A stretch of DNA of 64,000 nucleotides. Origin: Desulfobulbaceae bacterium. GTDB lineage: Bacteria > Desulfobacterota > Desulfobulbia > Desulfobulbales > Desulfurivibrionaceae. The position numbers and the translations under genes are program-made. The stretch lies in contig SJBG01000009.1 in NCBI GenBank assembly GCA_004332195.1, positions 1 through 64,000 on the forward strand. Reading direction: 5' to 3'. A model generated the notes under the pieces. The model had not been told where the DNA came from. It made no database searches and saw only the letters and a program-made list of their open reading frames with translations. How positions within the stretch are numbered: position 1 is the stretch's first letter; every line of letters starts with the position of its first letter. Below, in pieces: positions 18,801 through 29,894 of this stretch.

Positions 18801-20081
18801 TCAAAGGCCGGAGATCAGGGGGTCAGGGGTCGGAAGTTTATTGGCAAGTAGGGCGGCCAATTCATCATTCAGGGGAACCTGGCACTCTTCCTTGCTGGTC
18901 AGATCGCGCAATACCGCTTGGCCGGCATTTAGCTCGTTTGCCCCGATGAGCAGGACCAAGCGGGCCTTGAGCCGGTCGGCCTGTCTCATCTGGCTCTTTA
19001 GCCCCGGGGTCTGGAAGTTCATCAGGGCGCTCAGGCCGGCCAAGCGGCACTGGTGGAGCAGGGTGAAACCGTATTCGGCGGCGGCCTCGCCCAGGCAGGC
19101 CAGAAAAAGGTCCGGGCCGGAAGCTGGCGCCATCGGTTGTTCTTGGAGCAGTAGAACCAGCCGTTCAATGCCCAAGGCAAAACCGATGCCCGGCAGATTT
19201 TGGCCGCCCAACCGGTGAACCAGGCTGTCGTAACGGCCCCCGGCCCCCACCGCGCCTTGGGACCCTAAGGCATCGGTGATCAGCTCGAAGGTCGTGCGGG
19301 TGTAGTAGTCCAGGCCGCGAACCATAAAGGGGTTGAGGCGGTGGGGCGCCTGAAGGGTGTCCAGGTTGCGGCGCACCGTTGTCAGATGCTGCGCGCAGGG
19401 CGGACAAAGGGCGTCGAGAATGGCCGGGGCCTTGGCGTTCAAGGCTCGGCAGTTAGCGCTTTTGCAGTCCAGCACCCGCAGAGGATTGGCTGTGGCGCGG
19501 CGCCGGCAATCCTCGCAAAGCTGCTCTTGGTGGCCGGCGAAAAAATTCACCAGCTTTTGCCGGTAAGCGGGGCGACAAGCGGGGCAGCCCAACGAGTTGA
19601 GCTGCAACTCAGCGGCCAGCCCCAACTCCACCAAAATTTGCCGGGCCATGGCGATCACTTCGGCATCCAGCCGGGGATGATCGGAACCCAGGGCCTCGAC
19701 GCTTAGCTGATGAAACTGACGCAAACGTCCCTTTTGGGGGCGCTCATGGCGAAACATCGGTCCGATGGTAAACAGACGACTTAATGGCCGACGCAGATGA
19801 AGAGCATGTTCGATAAAAGCTCGCAGCACCGGGGCGGTGCCCTCGGGCCGCATGGTCAGGGACTCACCATTGCGGTCATTGAAAGTGTACATCTCCTTTT
19901 CGACGATGTCGGTGGCCTCGCCGATGGAGCGGGCAAACAACCCGGTTCTTTCCAGAATAGGCACCTTGATTTCCTCGAAACCAAAACGCTGGAAAACATC
20001 GCGGGCCGTAGCCTCCACCCGTTGCCAAAGTGCGGCCTCGTCGGGGAGAATATCCTTGAAGCCTTTCAGGGCTTGCATCAA
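18801..20081 (-). CDS. hisS: Histidyl-tRNA synthetase
   Basis: ALKGFKDILPDEAALWQRVE, MRPEGTAPVLRAF, FMVRGLDYYTRTTFE, GIGFALGIERL. Confidence 0.97.
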   Translation of the reverse strand: MMQALKGFKDILPDEAALWQRVEATARDVFQRFGFEEIKVPILERTGLFARSIGEATDIVEKEMYTFNDRNGESLTMRPEGTAPVLRAFIEHALHLRRPLSRLFTIGPMFRHERPQKGRLRQFHQLSVEALGSDHPRLDAEVIAMARQILVELGLAAELQLNSLGCPACRPAYRQKLVNFFAGHQEQLCEDCRRRATANPLRVLDCKSANCRALNAKAPAILDALCPPCAQHLTTVRRNLDTLQAPHRLNPFMVRGLDYYTRTTFELITDALGSQGAVGAGGRYDSLVHRLGGQNLPGIGFALGIERLVLLLQEQPMAPASGPDLFLACLGEAAAEYGFTLLHQCRLAGLSALMNFQTPGLKSQMRQADRLKARLVLLIGANELNAGQAVLRDLTSKEECQVPLNDELAALLANKLPTPDPLISGL

Positions 20082-20157
20082 AGTAACTTCCTGATAATCA
20101 GCAACGCTGGTTCTAGGTTGGACTACTGTTCCGGGGCTAACTTAGCATTTCGATTTA

Positions 20158-20299
20158 GGCCGCCTTGAAAAATCAGCTATTTTGTTCGAGATCAAGGCCT
20201 GCGAAAAAAAATTACCGCAGGCATAAGGTTGATATTCCGAGGATAATTTTTTGAGCATAACGCAGAAATCGAGCGAAAGAGCAATTTTTCAAGGTGGCC
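20158..20299. mobile_element. MITE-like element family 1, copy 2
   Basis: 142 bp, same termini and core; flanks TTTA/TCTA. Confidence 0.9.
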
Positions 20300-20435
20300 T
20301 CTAACCAAAAACATGATCTTCTAGCGCAATAGGTCGCAAAAGTCAATAAATGTCCACCTGGCTGACGCGATTGCGCGACTGAAGGTTACGCCGTTGTCGG
20401 CACAGGCACTGGGCATCCGGATTTGGGCCACCTTT

Positions 20436-20939
20436 TCAAGGTGGCCCAAAAAGGGAGGCGTGCGCCAAGAGTTTGGCGTGGACTATTTTGATACATTGAT
20501 CCATGATCACCGTCAACCCGGCGGCTTCGGCTTTGCGGGCCGCTTCATGATTGATCACCCCCTCCTGCATCCAGACGGCTCGAGCGCCCACCGCAATGGC
20601 CTCCTCCACCACCGGCAAAACCTGGTCGGAGCGGCGGAAGACATCGACAATATCGATACGGCCGATTTGTAGAGGACGACCTGGTTCCGAGGACTGTTCC
20701 GAAGCCTTCAAGGTTGCTAAGGACTGAGTGAGCGCCCGGGCGGCGCTGGTCAGGTTGGGGTAGCAAGGTAAGTCAAGAATTTCTTCTTGCCTGGGGTTGA
20801 CCGGGATTACTTGATAGCCGTGGTCCAGCAGGTAGCGGGCCACCCGGTTGCTTGGTCGATCTTGCTTGGGTGAAAGACCAACCACGGCAATGGTTCGGGC
20901 GGCGCTTAAAAGCGTACGATAGTTGGTTAAATTTTCCAC
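20436..20939 (-). CDS. CoA-binding protein (YccU family)
   Basis: TIAVVGLSPKQDRPSNRVARYLLDHGYQVIPVNPRQEEILDLPCYPNL, AVWMQEGVINHEAARKAEAAGLTVIMDQCIKI. Confidence 0.92.
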   Translation of the reverse strand: MENLTNYRTLLSAARTIAVVGLSPKQDRPSNRVARYLLDHGYQVIPVNPRQEEILDLPCYPNLTSAARALTQSLATLKASEQSSEPGRPLQIGRIDIVDVFRRSDQVLPVVEEAIAVGARAVWMQEGVINHEAARKAEAAGLTVIMDQCIKIVHAKLLAHASLFGPP

Positions 20940-21241
20940 CTAACCTCACGATAAGTGATTAGAATTGAAAATAAGTAGCTGGAGTTGCGAAATGCAGTTT
21001 TTTTATTTAAGGGCGAAAAAAGCGGCAGACTCCATCAGGTTGATTTACGATAAACTCCGTGGATCGCGGTTGTGCCGGTAGCGATTTGTGAATGTTTGTG
21101 GTTTAATCGTGAGAAAGGGGTCAAGCCCGCGGCATACGATTAACGCAGAATCGCAGGTTGGGTTGGGCATACGTTGATTCGTTAATTGTGTACCGTGGGT
21201 TTGACCCCGATGGCACTTGTCGTCGATCCCCTTTTTATTGA

Positions 21242-21383
21242 GGCTATCTTGAAAAATTAGCTATTTTGTTCGAGTTCAAGACATGCGAAAAAAAATTACC
21301 GCAGGCATATAGTTGATATTCCGAGGATAATTTTTTGACCATAACGCAGAAATCTGGCGAAAGAGCAATTTTTCAAGGTGGCC
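21242..21383. mobile_element. MITE-like element family 1, copy 3
   Basis: 142 bp; flanks TTGA/TTGA. Confidence 0.92.
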
Positions 21384-21544
21384 TTGAGCAAGATGCACGC
21401 CATGGGTCAATCTACCCCAGGTCCGATCTTGCCGCAAGATGGAATAAAACAGGACACCAAGGGCGCGCTCGGAAATAGCTTCACATTTTGCGGTGAGGTG
21501 AAGCGCTTTTTCATTTGTTTCAAAATTGCGACAAGAGGTGAGAA

Positions 21545-21736
21545 ATGTGTCAGATGAGTGTACTGCTCAGTCGGCCGGAAGAAGAGGAGCTGGTGGCGGA
21601 AAACGCCTCCCTGCTGGAAGTCGAAGATGATGGCGTTAAAATCAGCGCCCTGTTCGAGGATCCCAGGATTGTTCACGGGGTGAAGGTGACTCGAATCGAT
21701 TTTTTGGCCGGCAAAGTGTGGCTTGCGACTAACTGA
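21545..21736 (+). CDS. CooT-family small putative nickel-binding protein
   Basis: 63 aa MCQMSVLLSRPEEEELVAENASLLEVEDDGVKISALFEDPRIVHGVKVTRIDFLAGKVWL; MCQ start and size fit the CooT family. Confidence 0.7.
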   Translation: MCQMSVLLSRPEEEELVAENASLLEVEDDGVKISALFEDPRIVHGVKVTRIDFLAGKVWLATN

Positions 21737-21750
21737 TTCTAAGGATAATT

Positions 21751-22008
21751 ATGACGGAAAAACAAGTAGTGGAAAAACTGCGGATTCTTTTGCCACACTG
21801 GATTGAACATAATCGAGGACATGCCATCGAGTTTCGCCGCCAGATCGCCATTGCCCGTAGCGAGAGCATGGATGAGGTGGCGACCCTCATCGACCGGGCC
21901 GCCGATATCATTGAAGATGCCGACCGCCGACTGGCGGAAGCCCTGGTTAAGGCGGGAAGTTCGGCCCACGATCATAGCCGCGGTGGTCATCACCATCACC
22001 ACGATTAG
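21751..22008 (+). CDS. Small protein with histidine-rich C-terminus (GGHHHHHD)
   Basis: 85 aa ORF starting 14 bp after the CooT-like stop; predicted helical, tail SSAHDHSRGGHHHHHD. Confidence 0.75.
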   Translation: MTEKQVVEKLRILLPHWIEHNRGHAIEFRRQIAIARSESMDEVATLIDRAADIIEDADRRLAEALVKAGSSAHDHSRGGHHHHHD

Positions 22009-22080
22009 GTTTCGCGCTCGAAAAAAGGGAGCAGATCCTCTATATCAGAAGACAGGCAGCAAGAGACAGAAGACCGGGCA

Positions 22081-22731
22081 CTATTCCCCTGCCCTCAGCC
22101 AAGTATCAGGCTGGAATGGGGGTAGCTTGATGATTTCCATAAAGCTGTTGACGTGGTATTCGGCCGCAAGGGCGGGGTTTTTGAAGGCGATCAAGGGGAT
22201 GCCGGCGCCGGTGGTATGCTCCCGATCAATCTGGGAGTCGCCGATATAAATGGTGTGCTCCGGCCCCACCGCTAGAGTGCGCAGGATGCGCTCCAGGGCC
22301 TCGGGGTGGGGCTTGGGGTTGACCACGTCTTGAGCGGTCACCACCTGATCGAAGCAGGCGGTCAACTTAAACACCTCAAGGACGAGGGGCATGGTGGTGG
22401 TTCGGTTGGTGGAGATTGCGGTTTTGCGCTGGGGCCGGAGATAGGCAAGAAACTCCAACAGGTCTGGCTCCATGTGCATATACTGCAAAAACGCGGTGTA
22501 ATCCAGTTGGCGGCAATAATCTTTGACGGCGGCCAAGTCTGCGGGGTAATTACGGAAGATATGACGGATGGAATCACCCGCATGGTGCGTATGGACGTAA
22601 TCAAGCTCATCATGATCCATGGTCGGTCGTCCGAAACGAGCCAGGATATGATTGTAGTATTCCTGGTTGGCTCGCCTGGAATCGAACATGACTCCGTCAC
22701 AGTCGAAGACTACCAGCTTGATTTCGCTCAT
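22081..22731 (-). CDS. HAD family hydrolase
   Basis: LVVFDCDGVMFDSRRAN, AISTNRTTTMPLVL, KPHPEALERIL, YIGDSQIDREHTTGAGI. Confidence 0.93.
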   Translation of the reverse strand: MSEIKLVVFDCDGVMFDSRRANQEYYNHILARFGRPTMDHDELDYVHTHHAGDSIRHIFRNYPADLAAVKDYCRQLDYTAFLQYMHMEPDLLEFLAYLRPQRKTAISTNRTTTMPLVLEVFKLTACFDQVVTAQDVVNPKPHPEALERILRTLAVGPEHTIYIGDSQIDREHTTGAGIPLIAFKNPALAAEYHVNSFMEIIKLPPFQPDTWLRAGE

Positions 22732-22799
22732 TTTGTTCCTTGTTGATCGGCAATCGTAGACCCCTCGGAACAGGGGTTGGAGTTTAGGTCCTGACCTCG

Positions 22800-24526
<1,727 letters not shown>

Positions 24527-24530
<4 letters not shown>

Positions 24531-24610
24531 TTTACGGCTCAAGGCCGATGAATCCGATTGAAGTGGAACAAAAAAAACTCGTCCACGGCTTGACAAAGAA
24601 AAAATCATAG
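24527..24610 (+). CDS. 27-aa microORF overlapping the nadB stop (ATGA)
   Basis: MIYGSRPMNPIEVEQKKLVHGLTKKKS; ATG overlaps the nadB TGA, SD-like AAGGGG upstream. Confidence 0.35.
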
Positions 24611-24697
24611 AGTAAAAGCAAAAAACCTGCATCGTAAGCAAACGGATGTTTATTATAAACCTTGAATCAAGCATTTTAGTCTAAGGAGGAACAAACG

Positions 24698-25018
24698 ATG
24701 GCCACAATCGAGCACAATGGAAAGGTTTTCAACGTGGATGAAGACGGCTTTCTGATCAAGGGGATGGAAGATTGGAACGAGGATTGGGTTGACTACGTCA
24801 GGGGTATCGAAGGCATTGATGAGATGACTGATGAACACCGGAAGATCATTGGGATTCTCCAGGATTACTTCAAGAAAAACGGAATTGCCCCGATGGTTCG
24901 GATTCTCTCCAAGACCACTGGTTATCCACTCAAGCGAATCTACGAGCTGTTCCCCTCCGGTCCAGGCAAGGGAGCTTGTAAGATGGCTGGCTTGCCGAAA
25001 CCCACCGGCTGCGTGTAA
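24698..25018 (+). CDS. dsrC: DsrC/TusE family sulfur relay protein
   Basis: VDEDGFLIKGMEDWNEDWVDYV and C-terminal GPGKGACKMAGLPKPTGCV with both conserved cysteines (CX10C). Confidence 0.95.
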   Translation: MATIEHNGKVFNVDEDGFLIKGMEDWNEDWVDYVRGIEGIDEMTDEHRKIIGILQDYFKKNGIAPMVRILSKTTGYPLKRIYELFPSGPGKGACKMAGLPKPTGCV

Positions 25019-25105
25019 GTTCCGGCTCGACCTGGTTTTCAGCTAGTTTCGTAGTAAGAGGCGTCTCTTGTTGCTTGGAAGTTTTAATTACTTGGAAGTT
25101 TTAAG

Positions 25106-25144
25106 AGGGAAGAGGGATAAAAAAAATCCTTCTTCCCTTTTTTT
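25106..25144 (+). terminator. Probable Rho-independent terminator after dsrC
   Basis: GGGAAGAGGGAT-aaaaaaa-ATCCTTCTTCCC followed by TTTTTTT. Confidence 0.8.
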
Positions 25145-25234
25145 GTAGCGTCTCCTCCCCTGGTCTCGGCGGTTTTTCGCCGAAATCGGTTGACAATCGA
25201 GACATAATCTACCATACAGTAGCGTCTTTCCTGC

Positions 25235-25311
25235 GGCGATGTAGCTCAGTTGGTTAGAGCATGCGGCTCATATCCGCAGAGTCCGGGGTTCAAGTCCCTG
25301 CATCGCCACCA
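25235..25311 (+). tRNA. tRNA with CAT anticodon (elongator Met or Ile2)
   Basis: GGCGATGTAGCTCAGTTGGTTAGAGCATGCGGCTCATATCCGCAGAGTCCGGGGTTCAAGTCCCTGCATCGCCACCA forms a full cloverleaf with CCA. Confidence 0.95.
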
Positions 25312-25521
25312 TAAAACAAATCCGGAGTGTTCCGGTAAGATATAAAACCCCGAGTCCGTCACTCTGACACTGATCTTTTCTTGCTCGGTGTCCATCTGCG
25401 TAAAGGGGAAAAGGGGTCGGAGTGGGCTCAAAACTCGCCCTTTTTGATGTGGAACACGTCCGGATTATCAAGCGTCTTGATATGTATGATATGACCGCAA
25501 ATGATATAACTGTTGCCAAAG

Positions 25522-25659
25522 GGAACAGACTTCAGTAAAATAACGGATGAGGAACTGACTCGTATAGAGTTTCTTATTAACCGGAGACCCGGAAAATGTC
25601 CGGGCTGTAAAACACCGCTTGAAGTTGCTTCATCTCATAGTGCTGCACCTCGAGGTTGA
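25522..25659 (+). pseudogene. C-terminal remnant of an IS30-family transposase
   Basis: Manual translation GTDFSKITDEELTRIEFLINRRPGKCPGCKTPLEVASSHSAAPRG* resembles the IS30 C-terminus (typical ...ITDEEL..IE..LN.RPRKCLG.KTP.EV). No N-terminal part is present. Confidence 0.7.
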
Positions 25660-25829
25660 ATGTGGGACACGAAGTTCAACCTCTGTAAATTTTTCAGGCA
25701 TTTTTCATCCCTCCTTATCTTTTGGATTGCTAACCAGTTGGCCCGTTTCCGAATTATCGACGCTGAAATGTGGAAATGTCAAGAGCAAATGATGTGGTCC
25801 GGTTTTTTTTAGTGGCGGCTAACAGGTTT

Positions 25830-26612
25830 TTATTTGTTGCGTTGTCGGCGCGGTGAGTGGTGCTGATTCCGGTGGGGGATCAGGGAGTGGGGTTTTTCTT
25901 GACCGTGGGCTTGCATTAGGGGCTCGTCTGCCATGATGACGGCCGGTTGGCCATCGGCGACGATCCGGCCTTGACCAAGCAACAGGACTCGGTCGCAGAC
26001 CTCAAGAATTAGTTCCAGGTCGTGAGAGGCGATAAGGCTGGTTTTTTGCTTTCGATTTTGTTGGAGCAGGGAGATCAGCCGGCGACGGGAGCGGATATCG
26101 AGGCCGGTGCTGGGCTCGTCGTAGATCACCAGGGCCGGATGCATAGCCAAAGCCCCGGCAATGGCGACGATCCGTTTTTCTCCTTCGGAAAGATGATGTA
26201 TCGGCCGTTGGGCTAAGGCCGCAGCCCCCACTGACTGCAGGGCCTCATTAACCCGGCTTGCGACATCTTGGGCGCTCAACCCCAGGTTTTGCGGGCCGAA
26301 GGCGACGTCTTCCCAGACCGAAGGGCAGAAAAGTTGATCATCTGGTTTTTGCAAGACCAAGGCGATTTCCGGGATAAAACTATTTTTGGTCAACTCTCGA
26401 CCCCGAAAGCGGATTTGCCCGCGACTGGGCGGCAAAATGCCGCAAGTCACCAAGAAAAGGGTGGTTTTACCCGCTCCGTTGGGCCCAATTAGTCCCACCC
26501 GTTCCCCGGCCTGGATTTGCAGGGTTAGCCCGGTAAGGATCCCCCGATCAGGCCCCCCCGGGGTGTCCGGGTAGGCGAAGCAAAGATCGTTGATTTCAAG
26601 CAGGGCGGTCAT
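25830..26612 (-). CDS. cbiO: Cobalt/nickel ECF-type ABC transporter ATP-binding protein
   Basis: GLIGPNGAGKTTLFLVTCGIL, HHLSEGEKRIVAIAGALAMHPALVIYDEPSTGLD. Confidence 0.93.
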   Translation of the reverse strand: MTALLEINDLCFAYPDTPGGPDRGILTGLTLQIQAGERVGLIGPNGAGKTTLFLVTCGILPPSRGQIRFRGRELTKNSFIPEIALVLQKPDDQLFCPSVWEDVAFGPQNLGLSAQDVASRVNEALQSVGAAALAQRPIHHLSEGEKRIVAIAGALAMHPALVIYDEPSTGLDIRSRRRLISLLQQNRKQKTSLIASHDLELILEVCDRVLLLGQGRIVADGQPAVIMADEPLMQAHGQEKPHSLIPHRNQHHSPRRQRNK

Positions 26613-27340
26613 AGCGAGACAATCAGCAGCGACCAGAACAGGCTGACCCCTAACAGCATAAAATCCAGTCTTACCGCCTTAAAGTCGGAGACCGGGCCGT
26701 CGTTGTGGCCGTAGCCGCGCAGGCGCATGGCCCGATAGATCCAGTCGGAACGTTCGTAACTGCGAACCAGCAGGCTGCCGGTGAGCCAGGCGACGATTTG
26801 TAAATAACGGAGGCGTAACCTGTTCCCCTTGAAACCCCGAATCCGCATGGCGATGCGCATTTGTCGGTAATCGTGACCGATCACCCGGAGATAGCGCAGA
26901 ACCAACAGGGCCATGTCCGTCAAAATCCAGGGCAGACCCAAGGCCCGCATGGCCTTGATGTTGGCGGTAAGCGGGCTGGTGTTGAGCAATATCAGGGCGC
27001 TGAGGAATATCCCCAGAAACCGGCCACCGATCAAGACGGCGGCCTCCAACCCTTCCCGACGGATGAGCAAAGGGCCGACCGTCAGCAAAATTTCTTCCCC
27101 CACCGCCAGGGGCAGGCCGATCAGCAAGAACAGCAGCAGCAGGGAGGGATAACGCAGGCGGCGCAAGATAAAAGCCGGAGTCAGCCCGGAAACGACCATT
27201 AAGAGCAAAGGGACGACCAGTATCAGGGGTACCAGGCGTAGGTCGTTGACCATGGCGAAGGCCAGAATCAGGGCGCCGAGTGCAACCAACTTGCAGCGTG
27301 GGTCCCAGCGTTGCAGGAGGCTGGTTTTTTTTATTTCCAT
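26609..27340 (-). CDS. cbiQ: Cobalt/nickel ABC transporter permease CbiQ
   Basis: DPRCKLVALGALILAFAMVND, SYERSDWIYRAMRLRGYGH, multi-TM. Confidence 0.9.
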   Translation of the reverse strand: MEIKKTSLLQRWDPRCKLVALGALILAFAMVNDLRLVPLILVVPLLLMVVSGLTPAFILRRLRYPSLLLLFLLIGLPLAVGEEILLTVGPLLIRREGLEAAVLIGGRFLGIFLSALILLNTSPLTANIKAMRALGLPWILTDMALLVLRYLRVIGHDYRQMRIAMRIRGFKGNRLRLRYLQIVAWLTGSLLVRSYERSDWIYRAMRLRGYGHNDGPVSDFKAVRLDFMLLGVSLFWSLLIVSL

Positions 27341-27972
27341 TGCAAAATGGTCGGCTTGACCCTTTGGAGGAAGCCGACCAGCAGGGCGGTGATGACTCCT
27401 TCCAGCACGATCAAAGGTAGATACGCGACGGCTAATATGGTAATAATTGCGGTGGCGGTGATTTCCTGCTGGTGTTCTATTTGGAAGCCGACCAGTAGGG
27501 CGCCGATAAAGAGCATCGTGGCGCCGAACACCGCCCCCGACCCCGCCAGCAAACCCCGGCCGATGGTGCGGGGGAAACTTTCATCGGGTCGGCGATTCAG
27601 GTGAAAAAGCCAGCCGACAAGCAGGGCTGGAATCCCTAAAATCAGGCTGTTGACCCCCAAGGTACTTAGTCCGCCATGGCCAAACATCACCGCTTGAAAA
27701 AAAAGTCCCACCAAAATGGCAGGAAAGGCAAAGGCCCCCAGTAAAATCCCGATCAAGCCGTTGAGCACCAGATGCACGCTGGCTGGCGGCAGAGGGACGT
27801 GGATTAGTGAGGCCACGAAAAAGGCGGCGGTGAGCAGGGCCGCCCGGGGGATCCGCTCCCGGGGGTCGCCGGCATCCTTGATCCGTTTCAGGCAATACCA
27901 AGTGATGGTAAAGCTGGCGGCAAAACCACCGGCGACCACCGGCAGACTCAAAATTCCATCGGCTATATGCAT
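27331..27972 (-). CDS. cbiM: Cobalt/nickel transporter CbiM
   Basis: MHIADGILSLPVVAGGFA, PPASVHLVLNGLIGILLG, FQAVMFGHGGLSTLGVNSLILGIPA. Confidence 0.93.
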   Translation of the reverse strand: MHIADGILSLPVVAGGFAASFTITWYCLKRIKDAGDPRERIPRAALLTAAFFVASLIHVPLPPASVHLVLNGLIGILLGAFAFPAILVGLFFQAVMFGHGGLSTLGVNSLILGIPALLVGWLFHLNRRPDESFPRTIGRGLLAGSGAVFGATMLFIGALLVGFQIEHQQEITATAIITILAVAYLPLIVLEGVITALLVGFLQRVKPTILQWK

Positions 27973-28115
27973 CTGAGGTTAATCCTTAAAGCAAGTGGGG
28001 GCCTGCTATTGATCTTGTTAGTCAAACCCAGCGAAGACCCGCGCCCCTTGCTCTTGCCCGAAAGGCCGGTGCGAAGCGCCGCTAAAATTTCTCAAGAATT
28101 GTCCGATCCATTATT

Positions 28116-29844
28116 TTATTTGTCGCTTTTTGTCAATCTCTTTCGGAATTGTGCACGAACTGGAGCATGAGATGCGACTTCTTTACCCCTTTTCCCAGTT
28201 AGGGCGGCCAAGGTGGCAATCAGTTTGCTCCTGACCATGGGCTTAACCAGAAAAGCGTCCATCCCGGCGGCAAAACAGATCTCCTCATCTTCCTTGTGGG
28301 CGTGGGCGGTGAGCCCGACGATGGGTATGGGGGAAGTGCACCGAGCCAGAGCGACAAACTTTCGGCGTTGCTCGGCTTCTTTTTCAATCGCCCGAATTTC
28401 GCGAGTGGCGGTCAAGCCGTCCATCCGGGGCATTTGCACATCCATCAAAATCAGGACAAATTCCTCTTGCCGCAGGCACTCTAAGGCTTCCAGGCCATCT
28501 GCGGCCACCACCGCCTCATAACCCTGCTTGCCGAGCAGCAAGGAGGCCAGTCGTTGGTTGACGACATTATCCTCCACCACCAAAATTCGGGATCCGTCGG
28601 CGTCGGCGCCGGGACCAGCATCATCCACGGCGCTGGTCCCGGCGCTGGCATCAGACGATTGCGCGACAGTTGCCGTCTCGTCGGCTGACGTCACCGGCGC
28701 CGACCGGACCGCCGGCGAGACCGCCGGCGAAGTCGCAGTCGTGAGCGAAGAAGTCTCGGCCAAAGCAATGACAAACCGAAAAGTACTACCCTCTCCCTCT
28801 TGGCTTGTCACCTCGATTTGTCCCCCCATCGATTCGACCAGTTGTTTACAAATACTCAAACCCAGGCCGGTGCCACCGAAAAGGCGGGTGGTGGAGCTAT
28901 CAACCTGGGTGAACTTTTCAAAAATGGCATCCAGGCGCTGGGCGGGAATTCCAATGCCGCTGTCCTTGACCGCGAAGCTCACGGCGACCGGGGCAGGAGC
29001 GGAGGTGCTGCCAACCTGATTTTTATCGTTTACCCAACGTCCACCGCTGGCTGCTGCGACCCGGAGTTCAATCGTTCCTTTTTCGGTGAACTTCAAGGCA
29101 TTGCTCATCAGGTTGGTCAGCACCTGGCCAAGACGGTGGCTGTCACCAAGCAATAAAGTAGGCAAGTTGTGATCACAATTAACCAGCAACTCCAGTCCCT
29201 TGTGGCGGGCGCTCAGAGTAAACATCGCCGCCACCCTCGCAAGCAGTTCGGTTAAACTAAAGGGAATGATTTCAAGATCCAAATGACCGGCTTCAATCTT
29301 GGCCAGATCGAGAATATCATTAAATCAGGGTCAACAGCGCGGTGGCAGAGTGGCGAATGATCTGGCAATACTCCTTTTGGTCACCGGTAAGGGCCGTTTC
29401 GGCCAGCAACTCGGAAAAGCCGATGATGGCATTCATCGGGGTGCGCAACTCGTGACTCATATTGGCCAGAAACTCGCTTTTCAGACGATTGCTCTTCTCA
29501 AGACGGGCGTTGGCTTCACGCAACTGCGCGGTCTGGCGGGTGATTTCGCTTTCAAGCTTGCGCGCGTACTCCCGCTCTTTTTCCTGGTGGAGTTGATACT
29601 GTTGGTAACTCTCCTCGATCAACTTGCTGTGCTGCTGCTTAAGCACTGTGATTTGGCGGCGATACTGGGCATCCTGTGTGGAAAACTCCTGACGCTTCCG
29701 GTCTTGTAAGGCGTAATCAATAAATACCTTGAGCAGTTGCGGGCCCACCGGCTCGCGGCTCAAATCCACCGTCCCGGGAATGCTCCAGAGCAGAATCCCG
29801 GCGAAATGCTCGATGACTAACGAGTAAACCCAAGTGCTAGCCAC
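28116..29844 (-). pseudogene. Hybrid sensor histidine kinase/response regulator, split by a frameshift near 29320
   Basis: SEFLANMSHELRTPMNAIIGFSELLAETA...ALLTLI* then (other frame) NDILDLAKIEAGHLDLE...GTGLGLSICKQLVESMGGQI...REC domain ILVVEDNVVNQRLAS...LILMDVQMPRMDG. ACCCTGATTTAATGATATTC appears to carry one extra T relative to LLTLINDILDLAKIEAG. Confidence 0.85.
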
Positions 29845-29894
29845 CGGCCGTCGCAGCCACCACTAACCCGGCGGTTCTGCGGAGGAGGCGTTAT

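Noticed and set aside
25651-25682. GAGGTTGAA...TTCAACCTC as a tRNA-linked attachment site
   Set aside because: Does not duplicate the tRNA 3' end and no integrase is nearby; kept only as an IS30-associated inverted repeat.
27973-28115. Possible cobalamin or NiCo riboswitch upstream of cbiM
   Set aside because: No convincing B12 box or NiCo-type repeated GG motif found by eye.
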